A stretch of 64,000 nt of DNA, from contig CP133187.1 in assembly GCA_030913685.1 (NCBI GenBank), positions 1,451,501 to 1,515,500 of the forward strand. The letters are read 5' to 3'. Shown one piece after another: positions 44,285 to 54,208 of this stretch. The notes below the pieces were generated by a model that saw only the letters and a program-made list of their open reading frames with translations, was not told the origin of the DNA and searched no databases. The number at the start of each line of letters is the position of its first letter. The stretch's first letter is position 1. The translations under genes and the position numbers were made by a program. Origin of the DNA: Oscillospiraceae bacterium MB24-C1 (GTDB lineage Bacteria; Bacillota; Clostridia; Oscillospirales; Ruminococcaceae).

Positions 44285-44361
44285 CGGGGTGTAGCGCAGT
44301 TTGGTAGCGCGCTTGGTTCGGGACCAAGAGGCCAGGAGTTCGAGTCTCCTCACTCCGACCA
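44285..44361 (+). tRNA. tRNA-Pro (anticodon CGG), CCA encoded
   Basis: 77 nt. Acceptor CGGGGTG / CACTCCG; D-arm GCGCAGTTTGGTAGCGC; anticodon stem CTTGG / CCAAG with loop TTCGGGA (anticodon CGG, reads CCG); T-arm AGGAGTTCGAGTCTCCT; discriminator A and genomic CCA. Confidence 0.97.
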
Positions 44362-44400
44362 AAACCAAGGATTATGCGAAAGTATAGTCCTTGGTTTTTT
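44361..44400 (+). terminator. Terminator after tRNA-Pro
   Basis: AACCAAGGA / TCCTTGGTT with a T-tract of six, immediately after the CCA end. Confidence 0.85.
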
Positions 44401-44534
44401 ATACAGGACTCGAACTGCAAGGTCGAAGCCGTAAGTAAAACATTTCGGTGAAATGTTTTTAGGCTGAGCAATTCACGAGAATATGAGTTTAAAAATGTGA
44501 AACATTTTATCGAGTCCCGTACCTCAACCAAAAG

Positions 44535-44573
44535 AAAAGTACAGTTAAGTTATTACACTTAAACTGTACTTTT
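44535..44573. terminator. Palindromic hairpin upstream of the AraC gene
   Basis: AAAAGTACAGTT / AACTGTACTTTT around a 15-nt loop, symmetric enough to act both ways. Between it and the tRNA terminator lies AAAACATTTC-GGT-GAAATGTTTT (~44437-44459), a second hairpin of unknown role. Confidence 0.55.
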
Positions 44574-44700
44574 ACTTATTGATGCTATTATATTAGTCTG
44601 GCACAAAAGAAAACATTGATTTCCGCAAGTAAAATCAAGCAATGCAGTTTCCATTACGTTATAATTGTTATAGAGTGATTGAAACGAGGTGAACAGACGA

Positions 44701-45669
44701 ATGTACGAGTGGCACAAAAATATTCAAATAATTGTTGATGAAATTGACGAGTGTATCAGACATCATCACGATGAACCATTAACGCTACGGTTTCTTTCTC
44801 ACAAGTTGGGTTATTCTGAATTTCATACTACCAGAAAATTTAAGGAAATATCAGGTATGCCTTTTAGAGATTATCTGCGGCTGAGAAAGTTAGCCTTTGC
44901 ACTAAAAGAGGTTCGGGATAGTGAAAAAAGCATTTTGGATATTGCTTTTGATTATGGTTTTTCATCACATGAGGCTTTTACCAGAGCTTTCAAGGGATCA
45001 TATGGTGTAACTCCAAGTGAATACCGAAAAAAGCCGAAACCTGTCGTTCTTCGTACAAAAATAAACCCTTTCGATCGCTACTTTTTAGGACTTGGAGAGA
45101 TTGGTATGATGAAATCTACAGATGATGTTAAAATTTATTTTGTAACCATTCCCGCACACAAATTTTTGCACATAAAAAACTATGAGAGTAATGGCTATTG
45201 GGATTTTTGGCAAAAGCAAAGTCTTATTCCGGGACAGGACTGCGAAACAATTTGTGGCTTACTCGATAGTATCAAGGGCAAATTGGATGACGATGGTGGG
45301 AGCGAATCTAACGGCGGCAGCGGTCAGATTATGGCGTACATTAATGACCCGGATGGTAGACTCTGCGATTGGGGTATTCCACGTACAGAGTGTTATGGTG
45401 TACGTCTTCCTTTTGATTATAAAGGTGAAGTGCCATCACAAATGCTTATGATTGATGTTCCCGAAGCCGAGTATATTGTTTTTGAGCATGGGCCATTCGA
45501 TTATGAGCAGGAAAATCGTAGTGTGGAGGAAAAGATGGAAAAGGCAATGGCAACTTTTGATTTTGCAAGTACGGATTACTGCTTTGACACTTCCCCCGGT
45601 AGATTAATTTACTTTTATTTTAATCCTGAACGGCATTTTAAATATATCAGACCAGTGTGCAAGCTTTAA
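44701..45669 (+). CDS. AraC-family regulator with GyrI-like effector domain
   Basis: 322 aa from ATG 44701; SD GAGGTG 9 nt upstream. Two helix-turn-helix motifs in the first ~110 residues (LTLRFLSHKLGYSEFHTTRKFKEI and ILDIAFDYGFSSHEAFTRAFK with YGVTPSEYRK). Then a ~200-residue GyrI-like domain. This N-terminal HTH plus C-terminal GyrI layout is that of Rob-type regulators, which sense small hydrophobic compounds. Target genes unknown; it stands alone. Confidence 0.88.
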   Translation: MYEWHKNIQIIVDEIDECIRHHHDEPLTLRFLSHKLGYSEFHTTRKFKEISGMPFRDYLRLRKLAFALKEVRDSEKSILDIAFDYGFSSHEAFTRAFKGSYGVTPSEYRKKPKPVVLRTKINPFDRYFLGLGEIGMMKSTDDVKIYFVTIPAHKFLHIKNYESNGYWDFWQKQSLIPGQDCETICGLLDSIKGKLDDDGGSESNGGSGQIMAYINDPDGRLCDWGIPRTECYGVRLPFDYKGEVPSQMLMIDVPEAEYIVFEHGPFDYEQENRSVEEKMEKAMATFDFASTDYCFDTSPGRLIYFYFNPERHFKYIRPVCKL

Positions 45670-45771
45670 TTAGGTTTCATTTTTATTGAAAATTATAAGC
45701 ATAACCTTCCGTGATAGTTCAAATACACTGCCAAAAAAGTGATGAACAATTATACACTTATTGCTCAGCAA

Positions 45772-45806
45772 AAAAGCCGTTGACTTTTGTCAGGGGCTTT
45801 TTCTTT
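45772..45806 (+). terminator. Terminator after the AraC gene
   Basis: AAAGCC-G-TTGAC / GTCA-GG-GGCTTT with loop TTTT and T-tract. Confidence 0.65.
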
Positions 45807-45923
45807 TTGATTTATGAAAACAAAACTTTTTCGTATAAATAGACAGTTATGGTCTCTTCCCATTGCCTTTCTTTCTCACAGAATGTATAATATTTTCAGC
45901 TAAGTTTGATTGGAGGCTTTCCA

Positions 45924-47402
45924 ATGAAGGGACGTTCCAGCGGTGTTTTGCTCCCTGTTTTTTCTCTTCCCGGTGATTACGGCATTGGGACATTGGGAAA
46001 AAGCGCCCACGAATTTATCGATTTTCTTGCAGCTGCCGGCCAGAAAGTCTGGCAGATTCTCCCTATGGTTCCGCCCGGAAGTGGCAACTCCCCTTATATG
46101 TCTCCCTCCGCATTTGCTGGCAACCCCTTGATGCTGGACTTGGAGGATCTGGCAGAACAAGGGCTGCTTACGCCGGAAGATTTGGCTGCTGCTCGCTTTT
46201 CTGACCCCGACCACGTGGACTATATCTGGCTTTGTGAAAATCGCTATCCACTGTTAAAGAAAGCCTGGTCGCGGGACAGCAACACGGCAGCTCGTTCCAC
46301 TTTTCTGGAGCAGCAAGCTAGCTGGCTGCCCGACCACGCCTTTTTTTGCGCTCTCAGCCAACATTTTGGTTGCCCACTGAACCGGTGGCCCGATAAGGCC
46401 GCACGTCTTCGAGATCCCGAAACACTGGCGCAATATCGCATCCGGCTTTACGACGAAATTGATTTTCAGGTTTTTCTACAGTACCACTTTTTCCGTCAGT
46501 GGGGTGCGCTTAGGCACTATGCCCAAGCACGTAACATCACCATTATGGGTGATATTGCAATCTATGTTTCAGCCGACAGTGCTCAGGTTTGGTCAGAGCC
46601 CGCTCTTTTTCAAGTTGATGAAAATTTTACGCCAACTCATGTGGCAGGGGTTCCACCGGACACTTTCTCCGACAAGGGGCAGCACTGGGGCAACCCCTTG
46701 TATGATTGGGAAAATCAGCGGGATGCCCTTTTTCAATGGTGGGCCGGGCGAATAAAAAATGCCGCACTGCTCTACGATATGGTTCGAATAGACCACTTTC
46801 GCGGGTTCCACACTTACTGGTCCATCCCGGCTCAGGCACATAGCACTTTAGAAGGCCACTGGGAAAAGGGACCCGGCCAGCCTCTGATAGACTTTTTGTC
46901 CCAACAGTTTCCCGATCTAGCGCTTATCGCCGAGGATTTGGGGGATTTGGATGAAGCCGCCCGAAATTTTATTTCTCAATCAGGGCTGCCCGGCATGAAG
47001 GTTCTGGTTTATGCTTTTGACCCAGCCGAAAACAGTGCCTACCTGCCCCACAATTGCCCGGTTGATTCCGTAATATACACCGGTACTCACGATACCCCAA
47101 CCTTTGTGCAGTGGCTGTTTGCTGAAGCAAACTCCGAGGCACAGGCGTTTGCCCTCGATTATCTTCGCCTACGTTCAGATGAGGGCTTTGGATGGGGCGC
47201 TGTATGCGGTGCTTGGATGTCTCCAAGCCGTTTAGCCATCGCTCCGCTTCAGGATATTCTTGGTTTGGGGGCGGATGCACGGGTAAATTTCCCGGGTACC
47301 ACAGGGTGCCAGAACTGGTCATGGCGCGTTCGGTCAGATGCTTTAAATCCAGAGGTAGTTGAGCGTCTGAAAAAAATAACGCGCACCTATCGGCGGGGTT
47401 AG
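45924..47402 (+). CDS. malQ: 4-alpha-glucanotransferase (amylomaltase)
   Basis: 492 aa from ATG 45924; SD GGAGG 7 nt upstream. GH77 motifs: GVLLPVFSLPGDYGIGTLG at the start, IMGDIAIYVSADSAQVW, DMVRIDHFRGF (nucleophile Asp), LIAEDLGDL (acid/base Glu), YTGTHDTPTFVQW. Full length for bacterial MalQ. It transfers maltosyl units among maltodextrins in glycogen/starch use. Followed 58 bp later by the dehydratase gene. Confidence 0.95.
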   Translation: MKGRSSGVLLPVFSLPGDYGIGTLGKSAHEFIDFLAAAGQKVWQILPMVPPGSGNSPYMSPSAFAGNPLMLDLEDLAEQGLLTPEDLAAARFSDPDHVDYIWLCENRYPLLKKAWSRDSNTAARSTFLEQQASWLPDHAFFCALSQHFGCPLNRWPDKAARLRDPETLAQYRIRLYDEIDFQVFLQYHFFRQWGALRHYAQARNITIMGDIAIYVSADSAQVWSEPALFQVDENFTPTHVAGVPPDTFSDKGQHWGNPLYDWENQRDALFQWWAGRIKNAALLYDMVRIDHFRGFHTYWSIPAQAHSTLEGHWEKGPGQPLIDFLSQQFPDLALIAEDLGDLDEAARNFISQSGLPGMKVLVYAFDPAENSAYLPHNCPVDSVIYTGTHDTPTFVQWLFAEANSEAQAFALDYLRLRSDEGFGWGAVCGAWMSPSRLAIAPLQDILGLGADARVNFPGTTGCQNWSWRVRSDALNPEVVERLKKITRTYRRG

Positions 47403-47460
47403 CCCTATTGGTCATGCTCGCCCCATTTATGTAAATTAAAAATGAAAAGGAGCTGTTCAT

Positions 47461-48411
47461 ATGATTACTTTTCAGGATGTATTGGAGGCGAAAGAAAGAA
47501 TTTCCTCCTATATCGCCCACACACCGCTGCTGCGTGTTCCCGCTTTAGATGCCACACTAGGATGCAAGGTCTATCTCAAGCCCGAAAATCTGCAGATTAC
47601 AGGTTCCTTTAAAATACGGGGCGCTCTCAACGCTATGCTCTGCTTATCCGATTCACAGAAAAAGAACGGCGTAGTCTGCTGTTCCAGCGGCAACCATGCA
47701 CAGGGGGTCGCCTGCGCCGCCAAGATTTTAGGCCTGAACGCTGTGATCGTTATGCCCGAAAATGTTAATCCTGTCAAACTAGCGGGAACAAAGTCCTACG
47801 GCGCAACGGTACTGCTGGCCGGAACCCGCTCAAGCGAGCGCGACGAAAAGGCTAATGCGCTGGTGCAGCAGGAGGGACGAACCCTTATTCACCCTTACGC
47901 AAATGACTATGTCAGAGCCGGTCAGGGCACCATTGCCATTGAAATTTTGCAGGATGCGCCTGATATTGACACCATTGTGGCGCCGGTAGGAGGTGGCGGC
48001 ATGCTCTCAGGCATTGCGACTGCTGCCAAGATGATTAAACCCGGCATCCGGATCGTCGGAACAGAACCGGCAGGGGCGCCCAGATATAGCGCCAGCCGCA
48101 GAGCAAAAAAACCGATTTGGCTTGATAATGTCGATACAATTGCCGACGGCACCCGCACAGACCACGCCGACCCGGACAACTTTGAAATGATTGAACAACT
48201 GGTAGACGCGCTGGTTTCCGTTACCGACGACGACATTCGCGCTGCTATGAAACTGACTGTTTCCGCCGCTAAGGTTGTAGCCGAGCCTTCTTCCTCGATG
48301 CCGGTTGCCGCTACACTTTCCAAAAAGCTCAATGTCCGCCCAGACGAAAATGTTTGCTTTGTTATCTCGGGCGGGAACGTCGACCCCGCGCTGTTAAAGG
48401 AAGTGCTATAA
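47461..48411 (+). CDS. Threonine ammonia-lyase/serine dehydratase, PLP-dependent
   Basis: 316 aa, SD AAGGAG. Fold-type II PLP enzyme: PLP lysine in ITGSFKIRGALNAM, SSGNHAQGVA, phosphate loop VGGGGMLSG, C-terminal SGGNVDP. It lacks an ACT regulatory domain, so it matches the short catabolic TdcB type rather than biosynthetic IlvA; serine racemase/dehydratase activity is also possible. It ends in its own terminator. Confidence 0.92.
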   Translation: MITFQDVLEAKERISSYIAHTPLLRVPALDATLGCKVYLKPENLQITGSFKIRGALNAMLCLSDSQKKNGVVCCSSGNHAQGVACAAKILGLNAVIVMPENVNPVKLAGTKSYGATVLLAGTRSSERDEKANALVQQEGRTLIHPYANDYVRAGQGTIAIEILQDAPDIDTIVAPVGGGGMLSGIATAAKMIKPGIRIVGTEPAGAPRYSASRRAKKPIWLDNVDTIADGTRTDHADPDNFEMIEQLVDALVSVTDDDIRAAMKLTVSAAKVVAEPSSSMPVAATLSKKLNVRPDENVCFVISGGNVDPALLKEVL

Positions 48412-48445
48412 AACTTATTGGTGTCGCCTTCATTGCGCATATAAA

Positions 48446-48485
48446 CAGGCCTCCGAGCTGTATTCAGCTCAGAGGCCTTGCTTTA
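48446..48485. terminator. Terminator between dehydratase gene and capA
   Basis: AGGCCTC(C)GAGCTG / CAGCTC(A)GAGGCCT with loop TATT between two convergent genes. Confidence 0.8.
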
Positions 48486-49742
48486 ACCTATTTTCGTCAA
48501 AACATCGTCATTTAAAAACTCAGTCGGAATATTCTTTTTGATGATACCGGACAGATACGTTTGAGAGAACTGACCGTGCCACTGCGTCATTCCGTGCTTT
48601 TTGACCAACTCATCGGTGTATTCGATGAACGGATAAATGCGCACATCTTTGCGCCCGGTGGTATCATACTGTGTGACAATGGGATTCATCTTAGCCCGGG
48701 TGATCGTCGTTTCACCTGTCTTTGGATCCTTTTCGATGTCCAGATCAAGCACACCACCCAGCATGTTCTGCGGGTCGAGCATGCTCGAAATGAAGTTGCC
48801 TAGAGAATAGACCACCAGCATGCGATTACCGCCTTGCCCGGTTCGCCACTCCATCGGCTGCAATGTGTGGGAATGGTGCCCCAGCACCAAATCGACGCCC
48901 CAATCTGCAAACATCTGCGATAACTCAAGCTGATTGTCGTTGGTGTTATTGCTGTTTTCAGTGCCCCAGTGAATCGACACCACCACAAAATCGCTGTTGG
49001 CGCGGGCCAGCTCCACCTGCTGCTTCATCAGATCATATTCGTCCGAGCGAATGAAGCGCAGCGGTGTTTTGGCAGGCAGCTTCAAGCCGTTTGTATGTTC
49101 GGTGATTGGCACGAAACCGATGGTAATACCATTCTTTTCAATTGTAACAGGCTGCTGCATATCTTCTTCAGTACGCCATGCCCCCATAGAAAGTACATCC
49201 GGCTTAGCACCCCAAAAATCCATTGCAGCAATCAAACCAGGTTCACCCATGTCAAACATGTGATTATTGGACATGCACACCACGTTAAAACCCATATCCA
49301 CAATCTTGTCGCCCACCGCCTCGGGGGAGTTAAACAACGGATAACCCGAAAGCGGGTAAATATTCTCGGCTATAATGGTCTCTTGGTTAATAAATGCAAT
49401 ATCAGCGTCTTCAAATAGCCCGGCGACATGTTCATAGGGCAGGTCAAAATCAAAGCCGTTGCCACCGACGCGCGCCGCCGCCTGTTTATATATGTTGTCG
49501 TGAATCAGATTGTCGCCTGCCGCCATAAAATGCAGCTTCGAAGGTTCCGGCTCAGGTTGAGGCTCCGGCTCAGAATCAGGCACACCAGAAGATGCAACCA
49601 ATACCTGCGCCGACTCAGAAGAGCCGCCCCCATTATAAATGCTTTGCAAGTCCATATTTGCGGTTGCCCAAAATAATCCGATTGCAGAAAGCGAAAGCAG
49701 CAGCACCAATACTGTCAGTTTTAGAACACCTGTCTTTTTCAT
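48483..49742 (-). CDS. CapA-family protein (PgsA/CapA metallophosphatase fold)
   Basis: 419 aa, SD GGAGG. N-terminal membrane anchor (LTVLVLLLSLSAIGLFWA), Glu/Pro repeat linker (SEPEPQPEPEP), then the CapA domain: FMAAGDNLIHDNIY, FINQETII, NVVCMSNNHMFDMGEPGL, VVVSIHWGTENSN, DLVLGHHSHTLQPMEW, YSLGNFISS. The family is named after a poly-gamma-glutamate synthesis factor, but many members are stand-alone surface phosphoesterase-like proteins of unknown substrate. No pgs genes are nearby. Confidence 0.9.
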   Translation of the reverse strand: MKKTGVLKLTVLVLLLSLSAIGLFWATANMDLQSIYNGGGSSESAQVLVASSGVPDSEPEPQPEPEPSKLHFMAAGDNLIHDNIYKQAAARVGGNGFDFDLPYEHVAGLFEDADIAFINQETIIAENIYPLSGYPLFNSPEAVGDKIVDMGFNVVCMSNNHMFDMGEPGLIAAMDFWGAKPDVLSMGAWRTEEDMQQPVTIEKNGITIGFVPITEHTNGLKLPAKTPLRFIRSDEYDLMKQQVELARANSDFVVVSIHWGTENSNNTNDNQLELSQMFADWGVDLVLGHHSHTLQPMEWRTGQGGNRMLVVYSLGNFISSMLDPQNMLGGVLDLDIEKDPKTGETTITRAKMNPIVTQYDTTGRKDVRIYPFIEYTDELVKKHGMTQWHGQFSQTYLSGIIKKNIPTEFLNDDVLTKIG

Positions 49743-49943
49743 CTATTTCCTCCAAACATCTGGTATATACATATGCAATAAGACCACGACAAAGCCCGGT
49801 CCATTTTTTCGTGCTATGTTCCAATCAAAACCAAATATTAAATTGCAGCGTCAAGCACATACCATCTATAGCTTTTATTCTACCACAAAAGTGTCAATAT
49901 TGTATGGAATTATTGCCGATACGATGGAAATTTTACATAATTT

Positions 49944-49996
49944 CGCCCTGGCGTCAGCGCGTTTCCGTGCTTGACCAACCAGGGCGGAGCTTTTTT
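49944..49996. other. Inverted repeat downstream of the iclR gene
   Basis: CGCCCTGG (49944-49951) / CCAGGGCG (49979-49986), with a six-T tract on the plus strand (49991-49996). In the minus direction, where it would serve the iclR gene, the U-tract is poor. Confidence 0.45.
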
Positions 49997-50011
49997 ATTC
50001 AGTTTGAGATA

Positions 50012-50815
50012 TCACCGCAACAGGCGCCCTTCGTAGCCCATTCGCAACGAAATCTGCTGCGCCGCGTCGAGCAAGAAGGGGAGTTTTTCGTAAATATGTT
50101 CATCGGTCATACGGGTGATTGGACCACTGACGCTAAGGCCCGCAATAATATTGCCGGTATAGTCATAGATAGGTGCGGCCACGCATCTGGCACCCGGCTC
50201 ATATTCCTCGTTATCAAAGGCATAGCCTTGTGCCCGGACCTTATCCAGTTCGGCAAACAGGCGGCCAGACTCTGTAATAGTGTGGTCGGTGAGCGCCGGC
50301 AGCCCCTTGGCTGCAATATATTGCTGAAGCTGCTGCTGGCTGTAATTGAGCAACAACAGCTTGCCCACCGCGGTACAGTGCATGGGAGAAACGTTACCCA
50401 CGCGGCGAGTGGTCATCAAAAGCTGACGCGGGCCGCTGATAGCCTCAATATACACCACCATCATGTTATGCTCTTCGGCAACGTTGGCCGACTCTGAGAA
50501 GATTTGTGCAATCGAGCGCAGGTATGGCGAGCAGATATTTCGGATATTTTTGCGGCTAGACACATTGGCGGCCACCGCACAAATCTTATAGGTAAGCGAA
50601 TACCGCCCCGTGTCGGAATCCTGCACCACATACCCGCTCTTTTGCAGCGTGGCTATATAGCGCAGTGCTGTGCTTTCGTTCATCCCAACCAAGCGGGAGA
50701 TATCCTGTAAACGTATCGGTTCATCCTGCTCGGACATGCGCTCTAATATTGTAAGCATTTTTTCAGAAGACTGATTGGAACGCGTTGTCTTATCCGTACC
50801 AAGGTTTCTTTTCAC
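50012..50815 (-). CDS. IclR-family transcriptional regulator
   Basis: 267 aa, GTG start with SD AGGAGG 9 nt upstream. N-terminal winged HTH (EKMLTILERMSEQDEPIRLQ, GMNESTALRYIATLQKSGYV), then the IclR effector domain (SPMHCTAVGKLLLLNYS, RAQGYAFDNEEYEPGARCVA, AGLSVSGPITRM). IclR proteins usually control catabolic genes next to them. Here the neighbours are capA and cardiolipin synthase, so the target is unclear. Confidence 0.93.
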   Translation of the reverse strand: MKRNLGTDKTTRSNQSSEKMLTILERMSEQDEPIRLQDISRLVGMNESTALRYIATLQKSGYVVQDSDTGRYSLTYKICAVAANVSSRKNIRNICSPYLRSIAQIFSESANVAEEHNMMVVYIEAISGPRQLLMTTRRVGNVSPMHCTAVGKLLLLNYSQQQLQQYIAAKGLPALTDHTITESGRLFAELDKVRAQGYAFDNEEYEPGARCVAAPIYDYTGNIIAGLSVSGPITRMTDEHIYEKLPFLLDAAQQISLRMGYEGRLLR

Positions 50816-50862
50816 AAGGCATGCCTCCTTTAAATTTAGATGCCATCTATTGGCTTATTGAT

Positions 50863-52404
50863 TTACATTAAAGGCGAAAACAGCCGCAGCACCGCGCTGA
50901 CCAACCGCAGTACACAGCCGGATTTTAACTGCTTACTATCGGCGGTAATTGGCTCGCAGAGCTTCAGCGTCTCTAAAAAATCAGCCCGGATATCGCACAC
51001 CGCATCTGTCTGCGCCATCCACACGCCACACTCAAAATGTAGGTAAAAGCTGCGATAGTCAAGATTAATGGTACCGACTGTGGCAACTTCATCATCGGCT
51101 ACAAAGGTTTTTGCGTGGATAAATCCGGGTGTATATTCATAGATCTTGACCCCTCCGCGCACAAGCTGCGCATAATAGGCGCGGGTGACCATGTGCACGT
51201 ACCATTTATCACCCTGGTGTGGGGTAATGATGCGGACATCCACCCCGTTTTTGGCTGCTAACAGCAGTGCTGTCACCGTCTCGTTATCAACAATGAGGTA
51301 GGGTGTGTAGATGTAGACATATTTGTTTGCGCGGTTTATGATGTTGAGATAAACCATTTCGCCAACCTGCTCACTGTCAAGGGGTGTGTCGGAATAGGGC
51401 TGAACGATACCGTTGGGTTTTCCCTCTGCCATTGGTGGGGTGTAGTACAGCTCTTCCTGTGTGTCCTCACCGGTAACGGCATCCCATATGGAAAGGAACA
51501 TTGCCGTCAGACTCCACACCGCGTCTCCTGTTAGTTGCACGGCAGCATCCTTCCAATGCCCGAAACGATCGATAGCATTGATATACTCATCTGCGATGTT
51601 CACACCGCCCATGAAACCAATGCGCCCATCTACGACCAAGATTTTACGGTGATCACGGTTATTCATCAACAGTGTGACCACTGGAATCAACGGGTTAAAC
51701 TCAATACAGTTGATTCCCTTTTGGCGCAGCACCTCAAAATAGTTGTCTGGAAGCGTTAGTAGACAGCCAAAGCCATCGTAGATAACGCGAACCTCAACGC
51801 CCTCTTTGGCCTTACGCTCCAGCACCGCTAAAATGCTGTCCCACATAACGCCTTCTTCGATGATGAAGTATTCCAAAAAGATATAACGTTGTGCGCTTTC
51901 AAGTGCCTCAAGCATCGCTTCAAACTTTCGCTCACCCGGAGTGAGATAGCGCGTTTGGGTGCCACAATAAGCCGGATAACCTGCATTGAAAATATAATTT
52001 GACTGTTTTTGCAGGGATTGAGGCAGCGTTTTGAGCAGAGCTTGCGCTTCGGAAGTCTGCGCCTGCCTAAGATTCATACGCTCCTCAACCCGGCGCATAC
52101 GCAGCGACAAACCTTTGCTTAAATGTGTATTCCCAAAAATCAAATAGAACAATCCGCCAAAAAGCGGAAACATCATAATGGGGATAATCCAAGCCAGTTT
52201 ATAAGAGGGATTAACCTCCTTATTAACCACCACAAGCGTTACAATGGCAGAAATTAGCATAAAAACGCCATACATGGCGGCAAAATAGCGCGAAAGTCTG
52301 AGGATAAACAGCAATAAAATTAAAATCTGTCCTATCACAAGCACCGAGACAATTAAAGTGCGCGAAAACAACAGTTTTTTTAGTCTTTTAATTCCCTCGT
52401 CCAA
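50863..52404 (-). CDS. cls: Cardiolipin synthase (phospholipase D family)
   Basis: 513 aa if TTG 52404 is the start (SD GAAGGTGA upstream); longer in-frame starts to 52488 are possible. Two N-terminal membrane helices (~15-60). PLDNc domain (LAWIIPIMMFPLFGGLFYLIFG). Two HKD motifs: HRKILVVDGRIGFMGGVN and HAKTFVADDEVATVGTINL. It condenses phosphatidylglycerol to cardiolipin in the membrane. Length agrees with Firmicute ClsA (~480-510). Confidence 0.92.
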   Translation of the reverse strand: MDEGIKRLKKLLFSRTLIVSVLVIGQILILLLFILRLSRYFAAMYGVFMLISAIVTLVVVNKEVNPSYKLAWIIPIMMFPLFGGLFYLIFGNTHLSKGLSLRMRRVEERMNLRQAQTSEAQALLKTLPQSLQKQSNYIFNAGYPAYCGTQTRYLTPGERKFEAMLEALESAQRYIFLEYFIIEEGVMWDSILAVLERKAKEGVEVRVIYDGFGCLLTLPDNYFEVLRQKGINCIEFNPLIPVVTLLMNNRDHRKILVVDGRIGFMGGVNIADEYINAIDRFGHWKDAAVQLTGDAVWSLTAMFLSIWDAVTGEDTQEELYYTPPMAEGKPNGIVQPYSDTPLDSEQVGEMVYLNIINRANKYVYIYTPYLIVDNETVTALLLAAKNGVDVRIITPHQGDKWYVHMVTRAYYAQLVRGGVKIYEYTPGFIHAKTFVADDEVATVGTINLDYRSFYLHFECGVWMAQTDAVCDIRADFLETLKLCEPITADSKQLKSGCVLRLVSAVLRLFSPLM

Positions 52405-52771
52405 ACCATCACCTTCATTCGAGGAAAGATTGTAACATATTTTCATTATTATACCGCGATAACTAAAAGTTTTCAATGGATTATACAATTCTATTTTAAT
52501 ATTTTAAATTGCAATGTCAATAATGTAAATTGATTACTATATAAAGAAGTGATCCGTACTTGTCCGGTTGTATACCATTTCAATGTATATATTCATATTG
52601 GTTCTGGTGCCACGTCGTTGTAAATCGTGCTAAAAGAGTATATATTAAAGCATATATCGCTTTTAAAACTGACAATCCATGAGATCAGATGCGCTAAACA
52701 AGTAAACACATCTAGAAATAATGCTAATTTCACAGTCTTTTTAGAGATTAATACAAAATTCAATACAAGAT
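52405..52771. other. AT-rich gene-free stretch upstream of argG
   Basis: About 370 bp, strongly AT-rich, between divergent cls and argG. I see no gene in it. The argG control elements lie at its right end. Confidence 0.5.
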
Positions 52772-52827
52772 CGAATAATTATGCTTTACCCCCTTTTCTT
52801 TTTGCAAAAAATATGTATAATTATTAA
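52772..52827 (+). promoter_or_regulatory. Putative ArgR operators at the argG promoter
   Basis: Two 14-mers resemble the ARG box TGAATAATTATTCA: CGAATAATTATGCT (52772-52785, 11 of 14) and TGTATAATTATTAA (52814-52827, 12 of 14). Their centres are 42 bp apart, four helical turns. The second covers the -10 TATAAT (52816-52821), so ArgR-arginine would block argG. AT-rich DNA makes chance matches possible. Confidence 0.5.
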
Positions 52828-52869
52828 TCATAGAGCTTCAAACAAAGCAATTTATGGAGGATGCTTATC

Positions 52870-54084
52870 ATGAGTCAGTATAAAAAGGTAGTTCTTGCAT
52901 ATTCGGGCGGTCTTGATACCTCGGTTATTATTCCGTGGCTGAAAGAGAACTATGGTTGCGAGGTTATCGCCGTTGCAGCGGATGTTGGGCAAGGTGCAGA
53001 GCTTGACGGATTGAACGAAAAGGCGATCAAGACCGGCGCTTCTAAACTTTATATAGAGGATCTCGTAGATGTGTTCTGCGACGACTTCATTGTTCCCACC
53101 CTCAAGGCTGGTGCTGTCTATGAGGGCAAATATCTGCTGGGTACTTCGTTTGCCCGCCCAATTATCGCTAAGCGCATTGTAGAGATCGCGAAGGCCGAGG
53201 GCGCCGACGCTATTGCGCACGGCTGCACCGGCAAGGGCAACGATCAGGTTCGTTTTGAGCTGACCATCAAGGCGTTCGCCCCTGATATGGGTATCATCGC
53301 CCCGTGGCGCACCTGGGAGCTCAAGAGCCGCGAGGACGAAATTGCCTATGCCGAGGCGCACAACATTCCGCTGACCATCAACCGTGAGACGAATTACTCT
53401 AAGGACAAAAATATCTGGCACCTCTCGCACGAAGGTCTCGATTTGGAGGATCCGGCGAACGAGCCGCAGTATGACAAGATTCTCGAGCTTGGCGTTTCTC
53501 CCGAAAAAGCGCCCGATGCGCCCACCTATGTCACCATCTCATTTGAGCAGGGTGCGCCCGTTGCTGTTAACGGCGAGAAGATGACAACAGCCGACATCAT
53601 CAAGTACCTCAACAAGGTCGGCGGCGAAAACGGCGTTGGCATCACCGATTTGGTCGAAAATCGTCTCGTTGGCATGAAGAGCCGTGGCGTTTATGAGACC
53701 CCCGGCGGTTCAATTCTTTATTTTGCGCACGAACAACTTGAAAGCCTGTGCCTCGACAAAGAAACGATGCACTACAAACAGCAGGTCGCACTCAAGTTTG
53801 CTGATCTGGTTTACAACGGTCAGTGGTATACCCCTTTGCGTGAGGCGCTTTCTGCCTTTGTCGACTCCACCCAAAAGAATGTCACCGGCGAGGTTAAAGT
53901 CAAGCTTTACAAGGGCAACATTATGGGCGCCGGCACCACCAGCGCATACAGCCTTTATTCCGAAGAGATTGCAACTTTCGGCGAAGATACAGTCTACGAT
54001 CAGATGGATTCCAAGGGCTTCATCAACCTATTCGGCCTGCCGCTGAAAGTTCAGGCAAAGTTGGCTGAAAAGCTGGGTAAATAA
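52870..54084 (+). CDS. argG: Argininosuccinate synthase
   Basis: 404 aa from ATG 52870 ([19 protein letters not shown]); SD GGAGG 9 nt upstream. ATP pyrophosphatase P-loop [22 protein letters not shown], and [15 protein letters not shown] identify ArgG. It joins citrulline and aspartate. First gene of the arg cluster, followed by its own terminator before argH. Confidence 0.97.
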   Translation: MSQYKKVVLAYSGGLDTSVIIPWLKENYGCEVIAVAADVGQGAELDGLNEKAIKTGASKLYIEDLVDVFCDDFIVPTLKAGAVYEGKYLLGTSFARPIIAKRIVEIAKAEGADAIAHGCTGKGNDQVRFELTIKAFAPDMGIIAPWRTWELKSREDEIAYAEAHNIPLTINRETNYSKDKNIWHLSHEGLDLEDPANEPQYDKILELGVSPEKAPDAPTYVTISFEQGAPVAVNGEKMTTADIIKYLNKVGGENGVGITDLVENRLVGMKSRGVYETPGGSILYFAHEQLESLCLDKETMHYKQQVALKFADLVYNGQWYTPLREALSAFVDSTQKNVTGEVKVKLYKGNIMGAGTTSAYSLYSEEIATFGEDTVYDQMDSKGFINLFGLPLKVQAKLAEKLGK

Positions 54085-54107
54085 TTAAAAACATCGCTTC
54101 ACAACCA

Positions 54108-54148
54108 GAAGCCCTGTCACCGCAATGTAGGGCAGGGCTTCTCTTGTC
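54108..54148 (+). terminator. Terminator between argG and argH
   Basis: GAAGCCCTG / CAGGGCTTC, then TCTTGTCTT. The moderate U-tract may allow partial read-through into argH. Confidence 0.75.
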
Positions 54149-54208
54149 TTAATAATTAATTAAAACTTTCTTTTATAGGTTTTAATCCTTTTTCAGGAGG
54201 GTATTTAT

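Noticed and set aside
44268-44531. 87-codon minus-strand frame with GRSEETRTPGLLVPNQ
   Set aside because: This is the antisense translation of tRNA-Pro, a common false gene call.
49592-50497. 301-codon plus-strand frame overlapping capA start and iclR
   Set aside because: It runs antisense to two well-supported genes and has no family motifs or SD.
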